A stretch of DNA of 64,000 nt, taken from positions 124,001 through 188,000 of the forward strand of contig NZ_PTJC01000005.1 in the NCBI RefSeq assembly GCF_002934605.1, given 5' to 3'. This stretch comes from Neolewinella xylanilytica. GTDB taxonomy: Bacteria; Bacteroidota; Bacteroidia; Chitinophagales; Saprospiraceae. The position numbers were made by a program, and so were the translations under genes. Numbering within the stretch: the first letter of the stretch is position 1; every line of letters starts with the position of its first letter. The notes below the pieces were generated by a model. The model was given only the letters and a program-made list of their open reading frames with translations. It was not told the origin of the DNA and made no database searches. Of this stretch, positions 9,440-18,071 are shown piece by piece.

Positions 9440-11965
9440 TTACTCCATCAAGTCCTTAAAAGCGGAGCCAAAGATCAGGTAAGCCGTATTGCCCCCGATC
9501 GTGCCCTCGTTTTGTCCCCACAGAAAGGGCCAGTCGTCGTAGTTCTCGAAGTGGTCGGGCTGGCGGAAGAGCAGGCCCGGGGCTACGTTGCCGGGAATGA
9601 AGGAGAAGTCGGCCCGGTTGTTGCCGTAGAAGACCTCCTTCGGCCGGGTGGCGCCCAGGGTGGCTACCAGGGAGTAGTTGTGGTAGGGGTGGTTGCCGTA
9701 CAGCCAGTCCGTGACCTTGAAGACGTGATCCGCGCTGATGATGTCGGGGAAGTGCTTGTTCGCGAAGGCAATGGTGGTCCCGAAGTTCACGATCTGTCCG
9801 GAGCCCGCCCAGTTGCCCAGGCCGATGGGTACGCCGTACGGATTGTCGCTTTCCAGCCCGTCGATGTATTCCTTGTACTTCACTACGTAGGGCCGCAGCT
9901 TTTCCTTATAGGCTTCATCCATTTTCGGGATGGCGTGCAGGGCCGTCAGGATATTCCAGCTGACCCCCTGGTCGAGAGCCGGCCACAACAGCTCCTGGAA
10001 CTTGTCGGCGTACTGCTGCTCCCCGGTCGTGATGTAGAGCTGGAGGTTGGTGGATACGTCCGCTGCCCCCCAGCGCCGGCGGGAGTCATCTTCGGGCTGG
10101 TTAGCGAGTAATTCGGTGGCCTCGGCCAGCAACCGCTTGGATTGCGTCAAAGCCCGTTCCGACAGCTCGTCGTTGTAGCCCTTCAGTGCCCGGCTGGCCG
10201 CGGCGAAGGTGGTGGCCGCCCGCAGGTCGCGGCGCGCGCTGCGGCTGGTGAAGGCCCACATATCGTCCTTCACCCCGCTCGACTTACCGTCCGCGGCGAC
10301 CTCGTAGGGGCCGAGTTCCGGATTGTAGGGGAGCCCGTCGGTAATCGAGGCGGCGTCGCCCAGGTGGTGGTAGTTATCGAGCACGGAATTCGTCAGCGTC
10401 AGGGCCATGTGGCCGAGGATCTCCGCCTGGGCCACCAGTTGCAGGGTGCCGTGTTCGAGGTACTGGAGCACGTCGGGGCTACCGTCCGGGCGGTGGAGGT
10501 CAACGTAGCGTTGCTCCTGGTCGACGAAGGTCTGGTCGCGTTGGGGCTGGAAGTATTCCCAGGTCTGGGCGAAGTTCTCCACCACGCCAAGGTTCGCGCC
10601 CGTTTCGATGTCGAAGTCACCGGCGTCGAAGAAGCCGCCCACGTTCAGTCCGGGGATTAATTCTAACGCCTCGTACTCCGTATCGGTGGTTGGTCCCTGG
10701 GCGTGAATGTCGAAGTGATCGGTATTCGGCGGGGCCTGGAGGTAACCTTCCTTGAAGGGTTCCCCGTGCCATACCCGGTAGCCCTCGTTGACGAACATGT
10801 GGTTCATGTGAATGGGGATCCAGACATCGCTGGTGGCGTCGGTGATCGCGTCGTAGACGTCCTCGCCGATGAGGAAGTTATTCGTTTGGTGGTCGCCGTA
10901 CCTGATGTAGTAGACCCCGGGCTCGGTGACCGCAGAGAAGTCGAACTTCACGTAGTTGTACTTATAGTAATCGCCCCAGGCTTCGATGCCGCCGGTGAAG
11001 GCTTTGGTTTCGGTGCCGTCTACGCCGATCTTATACAGGGAGGCTTCGGCGAGGGGCTCGCTGTTCGGGTCCAGCTCGATGACGGAGACTTTCGGTTGGG
11101 TAGGGAGGTAGCCCACCTGGGAGAGGCCGATGTTCGGCTCCCGCTCCCAGCCGTCGATGGCGTGGGGCTCCACGAGCCAGCTCAGCACCTTACCGGTCTG
11201 GCCCGCGGGTAGTGCGCTGCGCACCACGAACCAGCCGTTCTGGGCCAGGATGCGGCCGTCGAAGAGCATCAGATCGGCGTCCTCGGACGTGATCTTCACC
11301 AGCCGTTCGGGATCGTCGGGGGCCATGATGATCGTCCGGCCGGTTTCCAGGGGAAGCGGTTCGACGAAGGAGCCGCTGCCGCGGTCGTCGTGCGTCACGT
11401 AGCCCTTGAATTGCTTGAGCTTCTCGCTGTTGGGCCGGGTGCGGGTATCGCCGACCACGTAGCGGGGGAAGCGGTTGAGGCGGCCGTCCATCGTATAGAC
11501 TTTATTCCAGTACTGGGAGGGCAGGAATTCCAGGTTAAATCCGGCGTCCCCCTCCAGTTCGGCGGGCAGGGCTTCGTCGAGGTACACGGCGATCTCTACT
11601 CCCTTCCCCCGCGGGGTGACCACTACCCGCGATTCGAAGTCGAAATCGTCGTAGCGCAGGGTGGCCGAAATGGTATTCTCCACGGAGTCTACCGTGCGGG
11701 TAGGAATGTTAGGCACCAGGTCCCACTGCTCCGGCGTGTTGGATAGGCGGACGGCCCCCCCCTGGGCGGTGCGGACGCCGTGGTGAATGATCTCGATGCC
11801 GGCGTTCTTCTCGTCGTTGAAGCCCCCGGTGAATTCATTACTGTAGACCAGGACGTTCACGCCCTGGGTTTCGAAGTAATCCAGGTCGTTAAGCATTAAA
11901 TCCTGCGCACCGATGCCCAAAATGGGGAGCAAGAACAGGGTGAGGGTCGAAAGTGTCCATTTCAT
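9440..11965 (-). CDS. Glycoside hydrolase family 9 protein with N-terminal extension
   Basis: An 841-residue secreted protein (signal peptide 1-20, LGIGAQ). Residues about 20-275 form an extra beta-rich region that I cannot name; 280-385 look like the CelD_N immunoglobulin-like domain (SQVGYLPTQPK to GVYYIRYGDHQTNNFLI); 390-840 are the alpha/alpha catalytic barrel. Asp447 and Asp450 in FFDAGDFD match the GH9 catalytic DAGD, and Glu820 in NEGTIGGN matches the acid near the C terminus. GH9 enzymes are inverting endoglucanases or exo-glucosaminidases/glucosidases. The catalytic domain lacks an obvious dockerin, carbohydrate-binding domain or type IX sorting domain. The substrate cannot be decided here; chitobiose-type or beta-glucan substrates are both possible. 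Confidence 0.85.
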   Translation of the reverse strand: MKWTLSTLTLFLLPILGIGAQDLMLNDLDYFETQGVNVLVYSNEFTGGFNDEKNAGIEIIHHGVRTAQGGAVRLSNTPEQWDLVPNIPTRTVDSVENTISATLRYDDFDFESRVVVTPRGKGVEIAVYLDEALPAELEGDAGFNLEFLPSQYWNKVYTMDGRLNRFPRYVVGDTRTRPNSEKLKQFKGYVTHDDRGSGSFVEPLPLETGRTIIMAPDDPERLVKITSEDADLMLFDGRILAQNGWFVVRSALPAGQTGKVLSWLVEPHAIDGWEREPNIGLSQVGYLPTQPKVSVIELDPNSEPLAEASLYKIGVDGTETKAFTGGIEAWGDYYKYNYVKFDFSAVTEPGVYYIRYGDHQTNNFLIGEDVYDAITDATSDVWIPIHMNHMFVNEGYRVWHGEPFKEGYLQAPPNTDHFDIHAQGPTTDTEYEALELIPGLNVGGFFDAGDFDIETGANLGVVENFAQTWEYFQPQRDQTFVDQEQRYVDLHRPDGSPDVLQYLEHGTLQLVAQAEILGHMALTLTNSVLDNYHHLGDAASITDGLPYNPELGPYEVAADGKSSGVKDDMWAFTSRSARRDLRAATTFAAASRALKGYNDELSERALTQSKRLLAEATELLANQPEDDSRRRWGAADVSTNLQLYITTGEQQYADKFQELLWPALDQGVSWNILTALHAIPKMDEAYKEKLRPYVVKYKEYIDGLESDNPYGVPIGLGNWAGSGQIVNFGTTIAFANKHFPDIISADHVFKVTDWLYGNHPYHNYSLVATLGATRPKEVFYGNNRADFSFIPGNVAPGLLFRQPDHFENYDDWPFLWGQNEGTIGGNTAYLIFGSAFKDLME

Positions 11966-12211
11966 AGCTGATCGATTGGTTTTGGCGTAACTGCCGGGGG
12001 TGGCCCAAGGTACACGTTTTGCGCAATCGTTTGCGTGGGATGGAGTGGGGGATTTGGTCTGCTTGCCGCGCCCTGGGTTACGTCACAAGGAGGCAACGAT
12101 CAACCTCCGCGGGTAACCTAAGCCACACATGAAGCGCAGCAAGCTGAATAGATGGCGTCCATTACGGAATGATGCTGTATAGTAGACTATGCGCTTAAAA
12201 GCTTACTCCCA
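11966..12211. other. Divergent intergenic region
   Basis: This region lies between the GH9 gene (minus) and the small membrane protein (plus), and probably holds both promoters. On the minus strand a TACCTTGG sequence resembles the TAnnTTTG -7 element near 12010. I see no RNA gene or repeat. Confidence 0.3.
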
Positions 12212-12460
12212 ATGGCGGCAGTATTCCTCCTAAGTTCCTATGCACTTCTCAAGAAACTCGTGGTGATCTACCTGGCGTGTTTTGTGACGGCTAACTTACT
12301 GTGCTACATCGATTACGAAACCGTATCGCTGGCTCGCGCCTGGAAGAACAGCGAAAGCAGACAGGAGATTTTCCTTCTGGCGGCCATGTTAGCGGTTGTA
12401 TATTTAGTAGTTGGGGTCAGCCTGACCAAGCTAATAGCGATTTATTACAACCACCGGTAA
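12212..12460 (+). CDS. Small two-helix membrane protein, unknown
   Basis: An 82-residue protein with a hydrophobic N-terminal segment (about 2-28), a short charged middle (SLARAWKNSESRQE), and a second hydrophobic segment (about 50-74). I do not recognise a family. A short perfect hairpin (CGTCCA-ACTAAA-TGGACG, 12464-12481) follows the stop codon by 3 bp and may shape the transcript end. The next gene, a putative lipoprotein, follows about 100 bp later on the same strand. The frame has plausible membrane topology, but without relatives it remains a hypothetical gene. Confidence 0.45.
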   Translation: MAAVFLLSSYALLKKLVVIYLACFVTANLLCYIDYETVSLARAWKNSESRQEIFLLAAMLAVVYLVVGVSLTKLIAIYYNHR

Positions 12461-12559
12461 TAGCGTCCAACTAAATGGACGTATTCGGAATCTCTTGGTG
12501 GATGGCCTATTCAATACTTGTCACAAAATGGAAGGTGCCACGTAACTAGTCCAAACCGA

Positions 12560-13408
12560 ATGAGCAAGCACGTTACGATAAGGCTGGTTTTTCAGCTGCT
12601 GCTCATCAGTTTGCTAAGCTGCCAGGGCGATGACGAAAACCAGCGCCTATTAGGGCACTGGCATGTCTTCCCAATTAGCCCGAAGCCGGCATTTGAAGCA
12701 TACTCGACCATTGATGTGCTCAACGATTCCGTTGCGGTCTTTGACCGTGGGGTGTTGGATAAAGACGAAGGTTTTTGGGGAACAATCGATCCAGCCGAGA
12801 GCCAGATGCGATTCGGAGGGGAATGCCTTATACTAGACTTCCATTTCGAAGTTATTGAAGACACGACCCTGTTGCTAAGTCACATGCAATATGACAGTAG
12901 TGACACTTGGTCATTCAAAGCGGTTAGGTGTTCGGAAGCGTGTTGCTCCCCGGAACAGGATTATTTCAAGCACAGCAAAGTCCTGGTTTCCTTACCTAGA
13001 GAAAAGCAATCCGTCGGCGCATACGCATACGATCAATTTCCCCATTCCTTATTGCGCATCGCATATGTAGGTAGATTAAACCAGCCCCTGGCAGAGGTTT
13101 ACGGGCGAACGGATAATGCGCTACTGCTGGGGGACAAAATCTCCCCGATTTCAGACCTAAAAGAATGGAAAAGCAAGCATCTAATAAAGCTACCTGAACA
13201 GGCCAGGGATCGAACGCACACCGCGATACTATGTGATACCAGCACAAAAGTCAGCACGATCCAACCCATCCTGGAAGAACTCCAGCGGCTCGGTGAGCAG
13301 CGGGTTTGGTTTGGGATCAACTCCTCTATAGACTCGTTTTCCATACAGTGGCTACCGGTTGTGCTATCGGAAGAGCTTGATTCGACTATAATCCAGTATT
13401 TAAAGTGA
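12560..13408 (+). CDS. Putative lipoprotein, unknown function, ExbD-like tail
   Basis: I place the start at 12560 rather than the upstream ATG at 12518, because it directly precedes a lipoprotein signal (MSKHVTIRLVFQLLLISLLSC, lipobox LLSC). The result is a 282-residue protein. The first half has alternating beta-type segments with a Cys pair (CSEACC). The last 110 residues (IAYVGRLNQPLAEVYGR to STKVSTIQPILEELQRLGEQRVWFGI) have the rhythm of the periplasmic ExbD/TolR domain, but this is a guess from pattern and not from a clear motif. It lies in the accessory block with other orphan genes. Confidence 0.55.
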   Translation: MSKHVTIRLVFQLLLISLLSCQGDDENQRLLGHWHVFPISPKPAFEAYSTIDVLNDSVAVFDRGVLDKDEGFWGTIDPAESQMRFGGECLILDFHFEVIEDTTLLLSHMQYDSSDTWSFKAVRCSEACCSPEQDYFKHSKVLVSLPREKQSVGAYAYDQFPHSLLRIAYVGRLNQPLAEVYGRTDNALLLGDKISPISDLKEWKSKHLIKLPEQARDRTHTAILCDTSTKVSTIQPILEELQRLGEQRVWFGINSSIDSFSIQWLPVVLSEELDSTIIQYLK

Positions 13409-13478
13409 TTCCGGACCCCACACCGCATGCAACCCAGCTAACCCCAACCCGTCAGTTACCGTTGCAGCTGTCTACGAG

Positions 13479-14145
13479 TCACCAGCCGCGTCCTTCGAGG
13501 GTCGATTGCCATCCTCGGTTACTGCCTGCAAAATCGTAGCCGTGCAGATTCCCGTACTTACAAATCCCGGCGGCTATGGGAACCGCACCCGCAGTAAACC
13601 AGCAGTACGGCAGTCCAGCCTGGCGGATCAGCCAAAAGAGGTGTCGGCCAAACTCCGCCAGATCGGACCCGCAAACGCGTAAAGCGCCCGTATAATCTTC
13701 CGACACCCCCGCCCGCCGCAGGTATCGTAGAGCCTCTTGCACTTTTGCACGATCACTATCCTGGCTGAGCCAGGGGATGGGGTAGTCCAGGATAAAGTCC
13801 AGCGGTGCATCCAGCAGTTCCGCCAGGGTAGTCCCGATCTCCCGCATGCCGCGCATTATCGGTGTCCGGCCACTCGTACACCCAATCATAAGCGTCACGG
13901 AGAAGCGGACCAGTGAAATTGTCCTTTTGCTGCTGGTACGCTGCCTGTTCCCGCCGGTTGATCTTGTCTATTTCCTCCTGTCCGAACCAGCGGAACTTAT
14001 CGGATGCATGATCGTAGTACTCCCCCGGCACCGACATATACGGGTCCAGGTCGGGGTCGAACCATCGTTGCCACGTGGCTACACAGGTGGCGAGGGCGCG
14101 GTTTTGGAGGGCTTGTTTTCTGGGGAGTGAGTAGATCACGGTCAA
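13479..14145 (-). pseudogene. Hypothetical gene broken by a frameshift near 13850
   Basis: Two overlapping minus-strand frames (13756-14145 and 13479-13898) read as halves of one protein. The first gives MTVIYSLPRKQALQNRALAT through AYDWVYEWPDTDNAR and then turns into a Pro/Gly-rich tail. The second continues sensibly from GMREIGTTLAELLDAPLDF to a Trp-rich end. A one-base indel around 13845-13860 would join them into about 220 residues. The start ATG (14145) overlaps the stop of the gene at 14142-14765 (ATGA), so the two belong to one operon. No family recognised. It could be a true mutation, a sequence error, or (less likely) programmed frameshifting. Confidence 0.55.
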
Positions 14146-14765
14146 TCTGCTTTGAATCGCGACAACCCGAAGTACACCCGGGTCACCGTATCATTGTGCT
14201 TGATCAGATAGGCGATCCGAAGTCCTATGATGGCCGCAGCCGCGCCCATCAGTATTCGGAGCCACTCGGTTCCCAGACCGGCGACCAATAGAATGATGGC
14301 TATGTGTTCCCGGAAGGCTTCCCCGTTTTCCAATTGCTGGGCGGTGAGGTATCCCCAGCCCAGTAGCAGTCCTAGGCCAACGAAAGCGAGAAGGGGCTTG
14401 CGGATCACCTTCAGCACGGAATCCTTTTCGCGGGTAACCTTTACCGCTTCAGCCCGCTCGGATAGGAACGATACAATACGTTCCGCTTGCTCCGGGCTAC
14501 TGGCGTCGTAGTGGAGCTGGCTATCCTTCTGGTAGTGGACGGTAATCCTGGCTTCATTTGCTTTGGACTCTACGGTGCGGATGTACGAAAAGGGAACGAT
14601 CTTTTTCTTCGGACCGGGAGGGAGGGCGGAATCACCCGTTGAGATCTGACCAGGCTGATGCGGGTTAACGGTGAATGTTCCGATCTCCTTTCCGGCAGCG
14701 TAGAAGTACTCCCGCTTTTCTCCCGGTTGGGAGATTAGCCATTTTTCAACGTCTTTCTGGATCAT
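14142..14765 (-). CDS. Hypothetical membrane protein with PH-like N-terminal half
   Basis: The start ATG at 14765 is preferred over an upstream one at 14876, because the extra residues are Cys/His-rich and look non-coding. The 207-residue product begins MIQKDVEKWLISQPGEKREYFYAAGKEIGTF, has a beta-rich soluble part (about 20-115, including SYIRTVESKANEARITVHYQ) that could be a PH-like domain, and then two hydrophobic segments (about 125-150 and 160-185). The stop overlaps the start of the frameshifted gene downstream by 4 bp, so they are translationally coupled. No family recognised. Confidence 0.6.
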   Translation of the reverse strand: MIQKDVEKWLISQPGEKREYFYAAGKEIGTFTVNPHQPGQISTGDSALPPGPKKKIVPFSYIRTVESKANEARITVHYQKDSQLHYDASSPEQAERIVSFLSERAEAVKVTREKDSVLKVIRKPLLAFVGLGLLLGWGYLTAQQLENGEAFREHIAIILLVAGLGTEWLRILMGAAAAIIGLRIAYLIKHNDTVTRVYFGLSRFKAD

Positions 14766-14924
14766 GTTTGGAGATACTAGGTGCGTGTGTCCAATTGGGC
14801 AGGTCGGTTTTAAAATTTGTAGCCTGTGACGATCACAATAAGCCTTTGTGTAACAGATTTTGATTAATCCACGCATGAATTATACACTAAACACGCATGC
14901 ATCTCGACAAGTCTTTGTCCATTA

Positions 14925-15521
14925 CTAACCACCATATAGAGCAACGTAATTCACGCCAGCGCTTTCTATACACTTCAGGTCAATTAATAGAGCTTGCAAA
15001 TCCTTTACAAGACTATCAGCACCTATACCTAAGTTTGATTTTGCAAAGTAGTCACCCCATGGATAGTCCCATCCGGGAGGGGGAACCACACGGTCTGATA
15101 TATCTTGCTCCGTTGCTAGCTTATCTAGCAAGTTCCGCGTAACCTTGCGGAATTCGGCCACCGTTGTCCATCCTTCGTTGTTCGTGTCGTAGGTCTGGTG
15201 CCACAATTCCTCGGCCTCTTCCATTTTACGTTCGATCGCAGCCATCTGGTTTAGGTCCTGCTTCTCTTCGGCCAGGTAAAGTTGATATTCCAGTTCGCCC
15301 GTGTCAAGCGAGTAATTACCAGGAAATTTTTGGTACACGGAAAGGTCGATTTGCAATAGGCTTTCGACTTGTTTCAATTCACAACCTTCAAAATCTCTCG
15401 ACTGAAACATCGCGAAATCCCTCGAAAGGAAGCCGCCGTCGGCTTCTTCGTGGCAACGAAAGATTTCATAGTCGACATCTTCGTCCCTCGTTTTGGCCAC
15501 AAGTTGGACACTGTATCCCAT
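14925..15521 (-). CDS. Hypothetical soluble protein, 198 aa
   Basis: An acidic 198-residue protein without signal peptide or membrane segment. It starts MGYSVQLVAKTRDEDVDYEIF and contains a Glu/Gln-rich helical stretch in the middle (EEKQDLNQMAAIERKMEEAEEL). The sequence composition and lone position among orphan genes would suit an immunity-type or other accessory protein, but no motif supports that. The promoter would lie in the AT-rich 194-bp gap to its right (15522-15715), where I see no other gene. Confidence 0.55.
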   Translation of the reverse strand: MGYSVQLVAKTRDEDVDYEIFRCHEEADGGFLSRDFAMFQSRDFEGCELKQVESLLQIDLSVYQKFPGNYSLDTGELEYQLYLAEEKQDLNQMAAIERKMEEAEELWHQTYDTNNEGWTTVAEFRKVTRNLLDKLATEQDISDRVVPPPGWDYPWGDYFAKSNLGIGADSLVKDLQALLIDLKCIESAGVNYVALYGG

Positions 15522-15715
15522 GGTGTGCTACTGCTGATGTAGATTAAACGGGTGGGTACAAAGCTTATTCTATATTTAAAATACGACTAGCGTGGCAAGC
15601 TGTCCACGTAAGACTAGTATCTATTCCCGCCTGTGCAATAAAAGTACGGCCTGCTGTCCGGCTGCAAATACATGTGCTAATTCAAATTAAGCGCAATAGA
15701 AGGATTCACACCAAC

Positions 15716-16231
15716 TTAATCAATACTTAAAATCCTTTGACTCCCACCATTAAAAACGATCTCCTCCCCCACCCCACGGTTCAGCAACTCCTGTCCGATC
15801 GGCGATGCGGCGGATATACAATAGAACACCTCACCGTCCAGCTTCACCTTGCCCAGTCCGACGGCCAGATAGTACCGCCCGCGGGTCGTGACGACCAGGC
15901 TACCCTTGCGCACACGGTCGCTCCCCGGCCCCGGCTCCATTTCATCCAGTTCCTGCATCGTTTCCATGGCCTGCTGCAACTGGTGATTGGCCTGCACCTC
16001 CTCGCGGTGCAGCATGGCCCGCCCGGTTTCGTACTTATCCCCGACACTGCTCTTCGTTTCGCTTTCCCGCGACGCATCAATGCCCGCCAGGATATTCCGG
16101 ACCGTGGCGATCCGCCGCTCGACGTCCGCCAGGCAGGCTTGGTGGAGTTGCTGTTTTATGTGGGTGGGGTCTTTCACGTCGAAAGTGGCAGCTGCTAATG
16201 AGTATGGGGTAGGCGGGGGAAGCTTTTGCAC
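15716..16231 (-). CDS. GreA/GreB C-terminal-domain-like protein
   Basis: A 171-residue protein. Residues about 25-95 are helical (IKQQLHQACLADVERRIATV and EVQANHQLQQAMETMQEL) and could form a coiled coil like the N-terminal arm of transcript cleavage factors. Residues 105-170 (GSLVVTTRGRYYLAVGLGKV to ISAASPIGQELLNRGVGEEIVFNG) resemble the GreA/B C-terminal FKBP-like domain, including the typical SPIGxxLLxxxVGD-like end. Similar stand-alone proteins in Bacteroidota are often mislabelled 3-oxoacyl-ACP synthase. Whether it binds RNA polymerase is inferred from fold resemblance only; the acidic tip residues of GreA are not clearly present. Confidence 0.7.
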   Translation of the reverse strand: MQKLPPPTPYSLAAATFDVKDPTHIKQQLHQACLADVERRIATVRNILAGIDASRESETKSSVGDKYETGRAMLHREEVQANHQLQQAMETMQELDEMEPGPGSDRVRKGSLVVTTRGRYYLAVGLGKVKLDGEVFYCISAASPIGQELLNRGVGEEIVFNGGSQRILSID

Positions 16232-16284
16232 TATTCTAAGGGGTAAGGTAATAGAACCAGTTCAACAGCGGTGCGAGCATCGCC

Positions 16285-16629
16285 CTACCACGCTCTCCAC
16301 TCCTCCGTAATATCTTCGTCGCTTGCATTAAAGCCCTTAAGGTGGGCAGCGAGAATGATAATTTCCGCAATATCTTCCCGCTGATCAGTCTCTATCAACT
16401 CATCCTCGCATTTTTCATTCAAGTCGTTCAGCGATAAAACCGTCCTTTTGACCAAATTCATCGCCTGCTCTCTCGATTCTGCCTGCTCAATTTCGTCAAG
16501 GTATACCGTAATCAACTGCATACAGTTAACTACATCACTTCGGTCGTATGCGGGTTGGGCGGCTTTGATGTAGTCAATCATTCCCCGTTCTAACCTGGCT
16601 TGTATTTCCTTGATTTCCGGATTTTTCAT
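16285..16629 (-). CDS. Hypothetical helical protein, 114 aa
   Basis: A 114-residue acidic protein predicted by eye to be almost all helix (IKEIQARLERGMIDYIKAAQ, then an EQAESREQAMNLVKRTVLSL segment). It ends TEEWRAW. No family recognised and no transport signal. A plain ATG start sits 5' of an AT-rich stretch that may hold the promoter. It belongs to the run of minus-strand orphan genes between 13.5 and 17.9 kb. Confidence 0.55.
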   Translation of the reverse strand: MKNPEIKEIQARLERGMIDYIKAAQPAYDRSDVVNCMQLITVYLDEIEQAESREQAMNLVKRTVLSLNDLNEKCEDELIETDQREDIAEIIILAAHLKGFNASDEDITEEWRAW

Positions 16630-16865
16630 GGTCTTCTTTATTCTTGGTATGGTACACTTACTTTTCCGCTGACAGGAAGTATGCCTGCAACTTATTCGTT
16701 GAAGGTATTCCTATTTGCCAATCAGTTTAGAGTCCTATCGACTTGCTTGTCAAAGTCCGAGACTTCCCCTAAACTCGGCAGAACGACCGGCAACCTATCG
16801 GTGCGGTATCCCTTGTCCTGGGCTCAATATGAGGCCGCGACCTGATATCATCCGGACCGTACGCT

Positions 16866-17843
16866 CTATTTTCCTTTGGACATCAATTCCGTCAAGCCCT
16901 GTGGGGAAATGACCTGAATGGAACCGTTCTCTTCGACGACTAAAATTCTAGTGAATTTCCCGTGGTAGTACCAAAAGAAATCCGTAGAAACCGGTTGGGG
17001 GTGTTGGTAGTACGATTGCTGTACAATGGGCTGCATCATCTGAATGAAGAGGACAAAGTCTACGGGCTTGTCCGGAAATACCTTGCAAATATCGACTATG
17101 CCCTTATTAGGAATGGCCACCACGGAACCCCATTCACCAACGAATTCCGGGGTATTGGTTTGAAGATCCAGGGCTAAACTGGCGCCGTAATCTTCATTCT
17201 CAATAAAATGGACTTCGATCTGCTGTTTATCATCACCTACTGTCTCCGAAGCGGTGATAAACGCTTGCTTATTCACATTTTGCTGAGCTATGGCGAATAC
17301 TTCGTCGGTACCCTTGTTCCACAGATCAAAATGCTCTTTCTGCATAGGCTTGAAAACTGATGGCAGGTCCAACATTAACACCGACCAGGTTCCATTCAAG
17401 TGCTTTTCCACGATCATATTATCGGCTCCACCATTCTGTTCCACATATGCTTCCGGGTATACGCGTATGCTTAAATAGTCCTTTATCGCCGCAAAGTTGG
17501 TTGGATCGAGGTCCTCTTGCTGGTGGATCGATTCGACCATTCTGGAAAAATGATCCTCGATCACTGCTGGCCAATCGCGCTTGCTTAACGGAGCGCACTT
17601 CAACATAAGGTTATGAAGATTGGCCACTGAAAAGGCCTGTCCTTCCTTGAGCTGTACTACGCCTTTGCTGATAGAGGCAATTTCATAGCTCCGAGCAATT
17701 ACGCTTCTGGATTCGTTAACCAAAAATTTATAGTCCTTCTTGGACATCAGTTCCTCGTACCCTTCTGGAACGGAATAGTCAATGGTCTGCGCGGATAGGC
17801 TAATCGTGGACAGTATCAGTAAAATAGCCAGGAGATTATTCAT
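16866..17843 (-). CDS. Secreted hypothetical protein, possibly DUF1444-like
   Basis: The start at 17843 gives a clean signal peptide (MNNLLAILLILSTISLSAQ), so it is preferred over the ATG at 17870. The 325-residue product has a central part, about 105-190 (IRVYPEAYVEQ, EKHLNGTWSVLMLDLP, AIAQQNV), and an end (FFWYYHGKFTRILV) whose order and spacing remind me of DUF1444 proteins. This is weak evidence without an alignment. It would act in the periplasm. It is the last intact gene before the degraded transposase. Confidence 0.6.
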   Translation of the reverse strand: MNNLLAILLILSTISLSAQTIDYSVPEGYEELMSKKDYKFLVNESRSVIARSYEIASISKGVVQLKEGQAFSVANLHNLMLKCAPLSKRDWPAVIEDHFSRMVESIHQQEDLDPTNFAAIKDYLSIRVYPEAYVEQNGGADNMIVEKHLNGTWSVLMLDLPSVFKPMQKEHFDLWNKGTDEVFAIAQQNVNKQAFITASETVGDDKQQIEVHFIENEDYGASLALDLQTNTPEFVGEWGSVVAIPNKGIVDICKVFPDKPVDFVLFIQMMQPIVQQSYYQHPQPVSTDFFWYYHGKFTRILVVEENGSIQVISPQGLTELMSKGK

Positions 17844-18071
17844 TGGGAGGTATTGTCTAACAAATATCATTACCGGTCGTACCGGAGAGGAGTGGGCGGT
17901 TGAGGCTTTACCCTGAGAATGGATGTCGGTCCTTAGCTAACGCTCGTTGGACAATTAGCGTGTTTTTAAAAAATTAAGGAGCAAATCTGGCTAGTGACGA
18001 TAGAACCATCTGGAGGTTAGCCAGAGACCGTTGCAAAAGGGTATCCCGATTAGCATCAACACTTTTCGTAA
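17844..18071. other. Intergenic region left of the transposase remnant
   Basis: No gene is visible. GCTAA (17937-17941) and TTAGC (17955-17959) form an inverted repeat, followed on the plus strand by a GTGTTTTT run, like a weak terminator. The left end of the IS256-family element should lie here, but I cannot find an inverted-repeat partner for the candidate right end near 19119-19140. Confidence 0.3.
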
